A stretch of 64,000 nucleotides of DNA from Ornithinimicrobium flavum (GTDB taxonomy: Bacteria; Actinomycetota; Actinomycetes; Actinomycetales; Dermatophilaceae), in assembly GCF_004526345.1 (NCBI RefSeq), contig NZ_CP038213.1:1612001-1676000 (forward strand). The letters are read 5' to 3'. The translations under genes were made by a program, and so were the position numbers. The number at the start of each line of letters is the position of its first letter. Positions within the stretch are counted from its first letter, which is position 1. Below are positions 54,711-64,000 of this stretch, in pieces. Below the pieces are notes generated by a model. That model saw only the letters and a program-made list of their open reading frames with translations. It had not been told where the DNA came from and did no database searches.

Positions 54711-56777
54711 ATGGACAGCATCCCGTTCGAGTCCGCCGAGGGTCCGCCCCGGTGGGCCGGGGAGGCGACCTCGTCCGGCGGCCGGCCGGAGGCGCCACCC
54801 GGAGGACGTGGGTCGCAGGCTGCGGACTGTCGTGCCCTGGGGGAGGCGCTGGCCCAGGTGTGCCGCGCCCAGGCCGCGGTCGTCGACGCCGCGGTCGACC
54901 TGGTCGTGGAGGTGCGGGCCAGGGTCCTCGAGCGCAGGGGTCTGACAGGTTCCGAGCCCGGTGGCGCGACGGCGCGCAGCCTGCTGGCCGAGATCCGGCG
55001 CTGCGCCGTGAGCGAGGTGCAGGTCAGGGCGGGGTATGCCGTGGGCGAGGCGCGCACGCTCGTGGCCCTTGCTCTGGGGTCCGAGCGGTTACGCGCCGTG
55101 GTCACCGGCGCGATGCGTCGCGGGGAGTGTTCGTGGCCCCTCGTGCGTCGCCTCTGGGAGAGCGGCACGCACCTCACCGACGACCAGCGCCACCTGGTGG
55201 CCGTCGCCCTCCTCGGGACCGATGAGGGCGTCGCCGTCCCCGAGAGGCTGGACCCCGACGGGCAGCTCGTCCTGGGGCGGGCGTGGTCGCACGACGAGTT
55301 CACCGCCGCCTGCGAACGGGAGGTGTCCGCCTGCGAGGGGGTGGACGTGGCGGCCGAGCGGGAGCGTCGCCGCAGGGCCTACGCCGGTCGCGGGGCGTCA
55401 ATGCGTCTCAACGACGACGGCACCGGCACCCTCTCGGTCCGTGGGCCACTGAGCACGATGGCCGCGGTCTACCAGCGGGTGGACAGGGGCGCCCGCAACG
55501 CCCGGGCCCTGGGCGACGAGAGGACCCTGTCCAACCTGCGCTGCGACCTTGTCTCCGCACTCCTTGTCTACGGATCGGTCGAGCTGCCGTCCCAGAAGTC
55601 ATCGGACGCAACAAAGGTCACGCCACCGGGAGAGGCAGACGCACCGTCGCCAGCCGAGACAGAGACACCACCGCCAGCTGACACAGAGGCACCAGCGCGG
55701 GACGGCAACACCTCCTCGGCGCTGCCCGTCGACGAGATCCTCGCTCCCGAGGACATGGACCGCCTGGTCCGTGTGGTCAACGCCCTCCCACCCGTGGCGC
55801 TGCAGGTGATCGTGCCGCTGGACGTCCTCAGCCCCGTCGTGGAGCGTTGTCCCCGCTGCGGAGAGGGCGCCGGGGAGGGGGAAGAGGCTCGACCGCGACG
55901 GTCAGACGCCCCTGAAGAAGCTCCACCGCAGGCCCCCGGCGTCTCAACCGTGAAAGACCCGGCACCAGCCCCAGCGAATGACCCGGGGCCGGCACCACCC
56001 GGCGACCCGGGGGCGGGGGAGGACTCTGTCCCCGAGTGGATGGAGGTCCTCGCAACCTGGCTCCCGGAGGGCCCTGGTCGGGGTCAGGTGGGGGAGGTGC
56101 TGGGGCCCGTCCCGTTCTCCATCTCACCGGGTCTCGCGCGGGAGCTGGCCCTGACCCCGGGAGCCACCGTCCACCGGTTGGTGACCGACCCGGTGGACGG
56201 CCGGTGCGTGGAGCGTTCGGCGAAGGGCTACCGCCCGGACGCCGACATGCGCCGCCAGATCCACGCCGCAGATGTCTACTCCCGCGCCCCGGGGTCGCGC
56301 TCCCACGCGGCCGCCTGCGAGCTGGACCACGTCACGCCCTGGGGCTGGGCCGGCGGACCGACGACGGAGGCCAACCTGGCCATGCTCGACCTCCCGGCCC
56401 ACCGGTCCAAGACCGAGGGTTACCTCGAGCTGACCATCAACCAGCGCCGCGACCTGACGTTCACCACCCTCCTCGGGCAGGTCGTCACGACGAGGGTGCA
56501 CGACTACGGCCAGTACCTCCGGCGGCTCGCTCCCGACGACCTCGCCACGCGGCGCGACCGCGCCAACAGGTTGGTCTACGCCGCCTACGCCGCGGACCCA
56601 CATCGCGGTGAGCCACCGTCCGGGCTGCGGCGACCACCCGACGACGACGCCTGGCTCACCCTCACGCACACCGTCCTCGGGCGCCGCCGCGTGGGAGTGG
56701 CACCGGACGCTCCCACCGTGGAGGACCTGCTGGGTGCTGCTGACGGGACAGCCGACGACGGCGATGACGACTCCTGA
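54711..56777 (+). CDS. DUF222/HNH endonuclease (13E12 repeat family)
   Basis: 688 residues. N-terminal DUF222 (about 40-260, helical, LAEIRRCAVSEVQVRAGYAVGEAR). A low-complexity Pro/Thr/Glu linker follows at about 295-335, then a second stretch to about 430. The C-terminal HNH nuclease has ACELDHVTPWGWAGGPTTEANL and PAHRSKTEG as the metal and catalytic site. Proteins of this family are multicopy in actinobacterial genomes and are often linked to mobile DNA. ATG 54711 follows GGGGAGGAG. Codons in the first linker (55600-55700) end in A far more often than elsewhere in the window. Confidence 0.9.
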   Translation: MDSIPFESAEGPPRWAGEATSSGGRPEAPPGGRGSQAADCRALGEALAQVCRAQAAVVDAAVDLVVEVRARVLERRGLTGSEPGGATARSLLAEIRRCAVSEVQVRAGYAVGEARTLVALALGSERLRAVVTGAMRRGECSWPLVRRLWESGTHLTDDQRHLVAVALLGTDEGVAVPERLDPDGQLVLGRAWSHDEFTAACEREVSACEGVDVAAERERRRRAYAGRGASMRLNDDGTGTLSVRGPLSTMAAVYQRVDRGARNARALGDERTLSNLRCDLVSALLVYGSVELPSQKSSDATKVTPPGEADAPSPAETETPPPADTEAPARDGNTSSALPVDEILAPEDMDRLVRVVNALPPVALQVIVPLDVLSPVVERCPRCGEGAGEGEEARPRRSDAPEEAPPQAPGVSTVKDPAPAPANDPGPAPPGDPGAGEDSVPEWMEVLATWLPEGPGRGQVGEVLGPVPFSISPGLARELALTPGATVHRLVTDPVDGRCVERSAKGYRPDADMRRQIHAADVYSRAPGSRSHAAACELDHVTPWGWAGGPTTEANLAMLDLPAHRSKTEGYLELTINQRRDLTFTTLLGQVVTTRVHDYGQYLRRLAPDDLATRRDRANRLVYAAYAADPHRGEPPSGLRRPPDDDAWLTLTHTVLGRRRVGVAPDAPTVEDLLGAADGTADDGDDDS

Positions 56778-56795
56778 CAGCCTCTTCGCCAGGCC

Positions 56796-56810
56796 GCCAG
56801 GCCGCCTGGC
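56796..56810 (+). terminator. Weak hairpin after the DUF222/HNH gene
   Basis: GCCAG-GCCGC-CTGGC, a 5-bp stem with a 5-nt loop, set in directly repeated GCCAGGCC units 19 bp after the stop. There is no U-run. The remaining 207-bp gap to acnA holds the acnA operator. Confidence 0.3.
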
Positions 56811-56938
56811 CGCCGGGTCGACGTGCGTCACCGAGCCGGGATCCGAGCCGGGCACCGGGTCGGGCGGGGGCGCGCCGCATACGGCAGGATGGGAACAGGC
56901 CACGGCGCGCCCGGCTTGATCGGCTGCTCGTCGTGAGA

Positions 56939-56956
56939 TATCTTGACGTCAAGATA
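56939..56956. promoter_or_regulatory. 18-bp perfect palindrome, operator of aconitase
   Basis: TATCTTGACGTCAAGATA, identical on both strands, 28 bp before the acnA start and just before its AAGGAG site. Its position suggests repression or redox control of acnA. MarR-family regulators of the TamR type bind palindromes upstream of aconitase in Streptomyces; that this is such a site is an inference. Confidence 0.75.
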
Positions 56957-56984
56957 AATAGCCAGCGAGCGAAGGAGCGAGACG

Positions 56985-59810
<2,826 letters not shown>

Positions 59811-59833
59811 CACGTCGGCCTCCCGCGCACAGG

Positions 59834-59865
59834 ACGCCCCGTCGGACCTCGGTCCGGCGGGGCGT
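59834..59865 (+). terminator. Terminator hairpin after acnA
   Basis: ACGCCCCGTCGGACC and GGTCCGGCGGGGCGT with a 2-nt loop, a 15-bp stem with one G-U wobble, 23 bp after the acnA stop. No strong U-run follows, as is common in actinobacteria. Confidence 0.7.
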
Positions 59866-59973
59866 GGTGCGTTCGGAGCGTGGTGCGTCCGGAGGTGCCG
59901 AGGGGGGATGGAATGCCTCGGCCCCCGCGTCGGTTAGACTAGGTGACACGTCATACATATGGAGGATGAACCG

Positions 59974-60855
59974 ATGACTGCACCCGCGACCCGCCCCGAC
60001 CGCCTCGCCGCCGACACGGCCATGGGCCCGGTGACCCTGGACGTGGCCGACCTGGAGGGGATGACCGCGTTCTACCGCGACGTCATCACCCTGCAGGTGA
60101 TCGCCGAGGAGGGGCCGGTGGTCACGCTCGGGCGCGGCTCGACGCCCATCGTGCTGCTGCGCCACAGCCCGCAGCTGCGGCATGCGGCACCGGGCTCGGC
60201 CGGTCTGTTCCACACCGCGATCCTGTTCCCGACGCAGGCCGAGCTCGCCGCCGTGCTGGCCTCGGTCGCCCAGAAGGCCCCCCGGCAGTTCACCGGCAGC
60301 GCCGACCACCTCGTCAGCCAGGCGTTCTACCTGGACGACCCGGAGGGCAACGGCATCGAGCTGTACTGGGACCGCGACCGGACCCAGTGGAGCTGGGTCC
60401 ACGGCCGGGTCGAGATGGCCACTCTCTACCTGGACCCGCAGGACTTCCTGCGCGAGCACCTGGACCCGGGGATGCTGGAGACCGCCGGTGAGGGCGACGC
60501 TGTCGTGGGTCACGTCCACCTGTCGGTGGGCGACACCCGCACCGCCCGGGAGTTCTACGTCGACCGGCTCGGTTTCGACACGACCGCCGAGCTGGGCAAC
60601 CAGGCCCTGTTCGTGAGCGCGGGTGGCTACCACCACCACATGGCGATGAACGTCTGGAACAGCCGGGGGGCCGGTCGCCGGTTCCCGACGCTGGGTCTGG
60701 GCCAGGTCGAGATCGAGCTGCCCACCGGCGACGACGTCGGCGAGCTCACCGAGCGGATGCGTCACTTCGGCGTGCGGTCCGCCGACGACGGTCGCACCGT
60801 CACCTTCCAGGACCCGTGGGCCAACACCATCAAGGTCCTCGTCGCAGGATCCTGA
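59974..60855 (+). CDS. VOC-family protein (CatE-like), two modules
   Basis: 293 residues made of two vicinal-oxygen-chelate modules. FHTAILFP, GIELYWDRD and GHVHLSVGDTRTAREFYVDRLGF are seen, matching the CatE/extradiol-dioxygenase-like group. In the second module the usual final metal Glu (N-x-IEL) reads NTIKVLV, so the metal site may be lost or moved. Activity could be dioxygenase or glyoxalase-like. ATG 59974 follows GGAGG at 59961-59965 by 8 nt. A TAGACT -10 box at 59935-59940 and a small TGAC-AC-GTCA repeat (59944-59953) lie upstream. Confidence 0.85.
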   Translation: MTAPATRPDRLAADTAMGPVTLDVADLEGMTAFYRDVITLQVIAEEGPVVTLGRGSTPIVLLRHSPQLRHAAPGSAGLFHTAILFPTQAELAAVLASVAQKAPRQFTGSADHLVSQAFYLDDPEGNGIELYWDRDRTQWSWVHGRVEMATLYLDPQDFLREHLDPGMLETAGEGDAVVGHVHLSVGDTRTAREFYVDRLGFDTTAELGNQALFVSAGGYHHHMAMNVWNSRGAGRRFPTLGLGQVEIELPTGDDVGELTERMRHFGVRSADDGRTVTFQDPWANTIKVLVAGS

Positions 60856-60899
60856 GGACGACCCGTGGCACGACGACCAGGTGACGGGCAGGGACGAGC

Positions 60900-62378
60900 A
60901 TGACCGACTACGGGCACGACATCCGGCTGGGCATCTTCCCGACCCCGCAGGCCGACCGGGTGCGTGAGGTGGTGGACCTCGCGGTCGTCGCCGACACGAG
61001 CGGGATCGACCTGGTCAGCATCCAGGACCATCCCTACCAGCCGGCCCACGCGGACAGCACCACGCTGCTCACCTGGATCGCGGCGCGCACCAGCCGCGTC
61101 GAGGTCGCCCACAACGTCGCCAACCTGCCCCTGCGCGACCCCGTCAGCCTCGCCAAGTGGGTCGCCACACTCGACCGGCTCTCCGGCGGGCGGGTGCACC
61201 TGGGCCTGGGGACGGGTGCGTTCTGGGACGGGATCGTCGCCGCGGGCGGGCCGCGTCGCTCCCCCCGGGAGGCCGTGGACGCTCTCGTCGAGGCGATCGA
61301 CATCGTCCGGCAGGTATGGCGCGGCGAGCGTGCGGTCCGCTCGGCGGGGGAGCACTACGCCGTCAAGGGCCTGCGTGCCGGACCTGTCCCGCTCGGGGAC
61401 CCGCAGATCTGGATCGGGGCCTACGGGCCGCGGATGCAGCGGGTCACGGGACGGCTCGCGGACGGCTGGCTGCCGAGCATGGGCTACCTCCCGCCGGACC
61501 GGCTGCCCGAGGCCAACGCCCGGATCGACGAGGCTGCCGAGAAGGCGGGGCGTGCGCCGGGGGACGTGGTCCGGCTCTACAACGTCGCCGGGCTGCGGGG
61601 GAGCGCCGCGGACCAGGCGGAGCAGCTGGCCGGGCTCGCCCTCGAGCACGGCATGTCCACCTTCGTCCTGGCGACCGACGACGCCGACGCCGTGCGGCGT
61701 CTCGGTCTGGAGGTGGGTCCGGCCCTGCGCGACCTCGTCGCCCGCGAGCGGGCGCAGCGCCCGACCGCCCTTCCGGCCACTCCGGACGACGGCATCCGGC
61801 TGACCGGTGAGCTGGCGTGGGACGAGGCCTCGCGACCGCGCACCCCGGAGCCCGCCGCCCCGGCCGAGTACACGCCGGAGCAGCTGGCCGCCCCCCGGCA
61901 CCTCGTCGACGTCCACGACCACCTGCGGGCCGAGCTGGGGCGCGTGCGCGAGGTCGTCGACCAGGTGGTGGCCGGCCACCTGGACGTCGGGCAGGCACGC
62001 TCGGTCCTCAACACCATGGCGATGCGGCAGAACACCTGGACCCTGGGGGCCTTCTGCCAGGCGTACTGCCGGGTCGTCACCGGACACCACACCCTGGAGG
62101 ACCGCTCGGTGTTCCCCCACCTGCGCCGCGCCGAGCCGGGGGTGGGGCCGGTGCTCGACCGGCTCGAGGAGGAGCACGAGGTCATCGCCGACGTGCTGGA
62201 CCGCCTGGGCCGGGCCCTGGTGTCACTGGCGGCCGAGGACGGCTACGGGCAGAAGGGCCGGGCGGCGCTGGCCGAGCTGTCCACGAGCGTCGACCTGCTC
62301 ACCGACACGCTGCTCTCCCACCTGTCCTACGAGGAGCGCGAGCTCGGCGGACCGCTCGCGCGGCACGGCTTCGGCTGA
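60900..62378 (+). CDS. LLM-class flavin oxidoreductase fused to a hemerythrin-like domain
   Basis: 492 residues. Residues 1-295 form a luciferase-like monooxygenase barrel (RLGIFPTPQADRV, WVATLDRLSGGRVHLGLGTGAF, PQIWIGAYGPRMQ, DGWLPSM). After a Pro-rich linker, residues about 335-485 are a hemerythrin/HHE-type four-helix bundle: LVDVHDHLRAEL, VTGHHTLEDRSVFPHL, LEEEHEVIADVL and LLSHLSYEERELGGPL supply His and Glu for a di-iron site. The fusion joins a flavin site and a possible oxygen- or iron-binding site in one protein. The substrate is unknown. It starts 44 bp after the VOC gene, probably the same operon. Confidence 0.88.
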   Translation: MTDYGHDIRLGIFPTPQADRVREVVDLAVVADTSGIDLVSIQDHPYQPAHADSTTLLTWIAARTSRVEVAHNVANLPLRDPVSLAKWVATLDRLSGGRVHLGLGTGAFWDGIVAAGGPRRSPREAVDALVEAIDIVRQVWRGERAVRSAGEHYAVKGLRAGPVPLGDPQIWIGAYGPRMQRVTGRLADGWLPSMGYLPPDRLPEANARIDEAAEKAGRAPGDVVRLYNVAGLRGSAADQAEQLAGLALEHGMSTFVLATDDADAVRRLGLEVGPALRDLVARERAQRPTALPATPDDGIRLTGELAWDEASRPRTPEPAAPAEYTPEQLAAPRHLVDVHDHLRAELGRVREVVDQVVAGHLDVGQARSVLNTMAMRQNTWTLGAFCQAYCRVVTGHHTLEDRSVFPHLRRAEPGVGPVLDRLEEEHEVIADVLDRLGRALVSLAAEDGYGQKGRAALAELSTSVDLLTDTLLSHLSYEERELGGPLARHGFG

Positions 62379-62400
62379 GGGCCCGGGCCCGGGCCCGGGC
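62379..62400. terminator. (GGGCCC) repeat between convergent genes
   Basis: GGGCCC repeated three times plus GGGC, immediately after the TGA of the flavin-hemerythrin gene and 19 bp before the end of ppk2. It is self-complementary and could end transcription from both sides. Confidence 0.5.
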
Positions 62401-62418
62401 ACCTGCCGTCCCGGTCCC

Positions 62419-63291
62419 TCAGCTCATGTCCTCGCGGGCCAGGCGGCGGACCGGCTTGCCCTCCTGGCGGGCCACCTGCGCGGCATGGTCGGGGACGGGG
62501 TGCAGCAGGGAGCGGTCGGTGCGCTGGTAGCCGGTCGAGGCGGGGCGCTCGGGCATCTCCAGCGTGACCGGCTCCACCTTGCGGTAGGGGACCGAGCCGA
62601 GCAGGTGGGCGATCATGTTGAGCCGGGCCGAGCGCTTGTCGTCGGACTCCACGACGTTCCACCGGGCCTCCAGGATGTCGGTGTGCACGAACATCTCGTC
62701 CTTGGCCCGGCTGTAGTCCTCCCACCGCGTCAGGCTCTCCAGGTCGGTGGGGGAGAGCTTCCAGCGCCGCATCGGGTCGGCCAGGCGGGAGCGGAAGCGG
62801 GCTACCTGCTCCGCGTCGGAGACGGAGAACCAGTACTTGCGCAGCATGATGCCGTCCTCGATGAGCATGCGCTCGAAGGTCGGGCACTGGGCCAGGAAGC
62901 GTCGGTGCTCCTCGGGCGTGCAGTAGCCCATGACCCGCTCCACGCCGCCGCGGTTGTACCAGGACCGGTCAAAGAGCCGGATCTCACCGGCGGCGGGTAG
63001 GTGCTCGATGTAGCGCTGGAAGTACCACTGGGTATTCTGCCGCTCCGTGGGCGTCGGCAGCGCCACGATCTGCGCCACCCGGGGGGAGAGGTACTCCGTG
63101 ACGCGCTTGATGGCCCCGCCCTTGCCGGCCGCGTCCCGGCCCTCGAAGACGACGACGAGACGCCGGCCCTCCGCCCGGATCCACTCCTGCATCTCCACCA
63201 GCTCCTGCTGCAGCCGCATGAGCTCGGTCTCGTAGACCTCACGGTCCAGCCTGGGGGCCTTGTTCCCGGACTTCTTCGTCGTCTTGCCCAT
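62419..63291 (-). CDS. ppk2: Polyphosphate kinase 2
   Basis: 290 residues, a one-domain PPK2 that moves phosphate between polyphosphate and nucleotides. Walker A is VFEGRDAAGKGGAIKR (about 48-63), Walker B is LFDRSWYNRGGVERVMGYC, and the lid segment is YWFSVSDAEQVARFRSR. WEDYSRAKDEMFVHTD and ARWNVVESDDKRSARLN are typical of the class that phosphorylates nucleoside mono- or diphosphates. The start is ATG 63291, preceded by a Lys-rich tail (MGKTTKKSGNK). Confidence 0.95.
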   Translation of the reverse strand: MGKTTKKSGNKAPRLDREVYETELMRLQQELVEMQEWIRAEGRRLVVVFEGRDAAGKGGAIKRVTEYLSPRVAQIVALPTPTERQNTQWYFQRYIEHLPAAGEIRLFDRSWYNRGGVERVMGYCTPEEHRRFLAQCPTFERMLIEDGIMLRKYWFSVSDAEQVARFRSRLADPMRRWKLSPTDLESLTRWEDYSRAKDEMFVHTDILEARWNVVESDDKRSARLNMIAHLLGSVPYRKVEPVTLEMPERPASTGYQRTDRSLLHPVPDHAAQVARQEGKPVRRLAREDMS

Positions 63292-63322
63292 GCGGCCATG
63301 GTGTCACGTCGGTGCACAGTCG

Positions 63323-63328
63323 TACACT
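63323..63328 (+). promoter_or_regulatory. -10 box of a probable leaderless promoter (119-residue protein)
   Basis: TACACT ends 7 nt before the ATG at 63336. A weak -35-like GTGTCA lies 16 nt upstream (63301-63306). No ribosome-binding site is present, which favours ATG 63336 over the GTG at 63312. Confidence 0.5.
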
Positions 63329-63335
63329 TGTTCGC

Positions 63336-63695
63336 ATGAGGAGCGGACCGCCGGGCTGGCCCGACAGGGTGCCTCCGGCCGGCGTGCCCGGATGGGAGCA
63401 GGCCGCGGTGGCCTGGTTGCTCGACCAGTGCCCCGCCGACTACCGCGCCTACAGCGCCTGGCGCAAGCACCCGGCCGCCCTGGCCTGGATGGCCACCCGG
63501 CACCTGGAGGCTGAGCTGGAGGCCATGCGCGGGGCCTGGCGGGACGTCCGTCCCGAGCTCGGGCCGGTCCTGCCGCCCGGCTCGCTCGGGGACGTCCTGG
63601 AGTCGCTGGCCCGGGAGGGGCTGCGGCTGCGGGCCAACCACCGGGCGGCCGGGCTGCTGCTCGAGGCGCTCCGCCTCCGGGCGCCGGTCCGCTGA
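63336..63695 (+). CDS. Small conserved-looking protein of unknown function
   Basis: 119 residues, mostly helical, no membrane segment. Trp- and Arg-rich N-terminus (MRSGPPGWPDRVPPAGVPGWEQAAVAWLLDQCPADYRAY) followed by helices with HPAALAWMATRHLEAELEAMRGAWR. I recognise no family. The start at ATG 63336 is set by the TACACT box. It lies between ppk2 (divergent) and dxs (same strand, 96 bp ahead), so it may be co-transcribed with dxs, though dxs has its own likely promoter. Confidence 0.6.
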   Translation: MRSGPPGWPDRVPPAGVPGWEQAAVAWLLDQCPADYRAYSAWRKHPAALAWMATRHLEAELEAMRGAWRDVRPELGPVLPPGSLGDVLESLAREGLRLRANHRAAGLLLEALRLRAPVR

Positions 63696-63747
63696 CCGTC
63701 CAGGCGGGTCGCGGCGCACGGCCAGGGTTCCCGCAGGGTCCGCGCCG

Positions 63748-63753
63748 TAGACT
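63748..63753 (+). promoter_or_regulatory. -10 box of the dxs promoter
   Basis: TAGACT fits TANNNT and lies 38 nt before the dxs GTG. GGAGGA at 63779-63784 is the ribosome-binding site, so dxs has a short leader, unlike most promoters listed here. Confidence 0.4.
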
Positions 63754-63791
63754 GCCGGGGACCATCGACGTCGCTGACGGAGGAAGACCCC

Positions 63792-64000
63792 GTGCCCCTG
63801 CTGCGGACCATCAACGGACCGACCGACCTCAAACGGCTGAGCTCCAGGCAGGCCGTCGCGCTGGCCGGCGAGATCCGGGACTACCTCATCTCCTCGGTGT
63901 CGCAGACCGGCGGGCACCTCGGGCCCAACCTCGGCGTCGTCGAGCTGACCATCGCCCTGCACCGGGTCTTCGACTCTCCGCGCGACACCCTCCTGTTCGA
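63792..64000 (+). CDS. dxs: 1-deoxy-D-xylulose-5-phosphate synthase, 3' end missing
   Basis: First 69 residues of DXS, which joins pyruvate and glyceraldehyde 3-phosphate using thiamine diphosphate in the MEP isoprenoid pathway. [31 protein letters not shown] and [34 protein letters not shown] match the family N-terminus, including the conserved [14 protein letters not shown]. It starts at GTG 63792 with GGAGGA 7 nt upstream. The gene runs off the window edge in frame. Confidence 0.95.
   Translation, partial: MPLLRTINGPTDLKRLSSRQAVALAGEIRDYLISSVSQTGGHLGPNLGVVELTIALHRVFDSPRDTLLF

Overview
The window is about 72% GC and almost fully coding; no gap between genes exceeds about 210 bp. I see no tRNA, rRNA, CRISPR array, insertion sequence or prophage. 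Gene content points to an actinobacterium, probably in or near Intrasporangiaceae/Ornithinimicrobiaceae (Micrococcales). The evidence is SepH, the dut-DUF3710-DUF3159 string, DUF4193, a DUF5998-like protein, a coproporphyrin-type ferrochelatase with a C-terminal cysteine cluster, a PadR-HAAS pair, a 13E12-type DUF222/HNH protein, and many promoters whose -10 box lies 6-8 nt before the start codon (leaderless mRNAs). The family placement is an inference from gene content only.

Layout. 1-6.2 kb: acyl-CoA dehydrogenase (cut by the window edge), epoxide-hydrolase-like enzyme, serine dehydratase, a degenerate RecA/DnaB-like protein, a PAP2/sphingomyelin-synthase-like membrane protein and an E2-like acyltransferase. 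6.2-16.8 kb: a stand-alone CarH-like cobalamin module beside a class V aminotransferase, adenosine deaminase, DoxX and SHOCT proteins, lactate permease, a crotonase, membrane proteins and a DEAD-box helicase. 16.9-23 kb: topoisomerase subunit A, an autoregulated PadR-HAAS pair, a secreted cell-wall-binding deacetylase and DUF1697. 23-34.5 kb: a catabolic region with an ornithine-cyclodeaminase-like enzyme, a GAF-PucR regulator, acetoacetate-CoA ligase, 3-hydroxyacyl-CoA dehydrogenase, a five-gene branched-chain-type ABC transporter and a 3-hydroxybutyrate-dehydrogenase-like SDR. 34.5-44.3 kb: MFS transporter, M20 amidohydrolase, PfkB kinase, nitroreductase, a large GNAT/acyl-CoA-synthetase protein, a DUF5998-like protein and a phosphodiesterase. 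44.4-53.4 kb: tdk, sepH, TRIC-like channel, ferrochelatase, inositol monophosphatase, DUF4193, dut, DUF3710, DUF3159 and an RNA methyltransferase. 53.4-64 kb: serine hydrolase, DUF222/HNH protein, aconitase with an 18-bp palindromic operator, VOC enzyme, an LLM-hemerythrin fusion, PPK2, an unknown protein and the start of dxs.

A caution for any user: at least ten genes, including ones normally intact such as ferrochelatase, carry single-base frame breaks. Nearly all lie in G/C runs and most are one-base losses. The nitroreductase gene carries a compensating -1/+1 pair. This looks more like residual sequence error than gene decay, so these genes are annotated as whole genes with a stated break point.

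The most coherent candidate system is the 23-34.5 kb region. A PucR-type regulator, acetoacetate-CoA ligase, an SDR of 3-hydroxybutyrate dehydrogenase type and a dedicated ABC importer could together take up and use 3-hydroxybutyrate or acetoacetate. The SDR gene also has strikingly different codon use from its surroundings.
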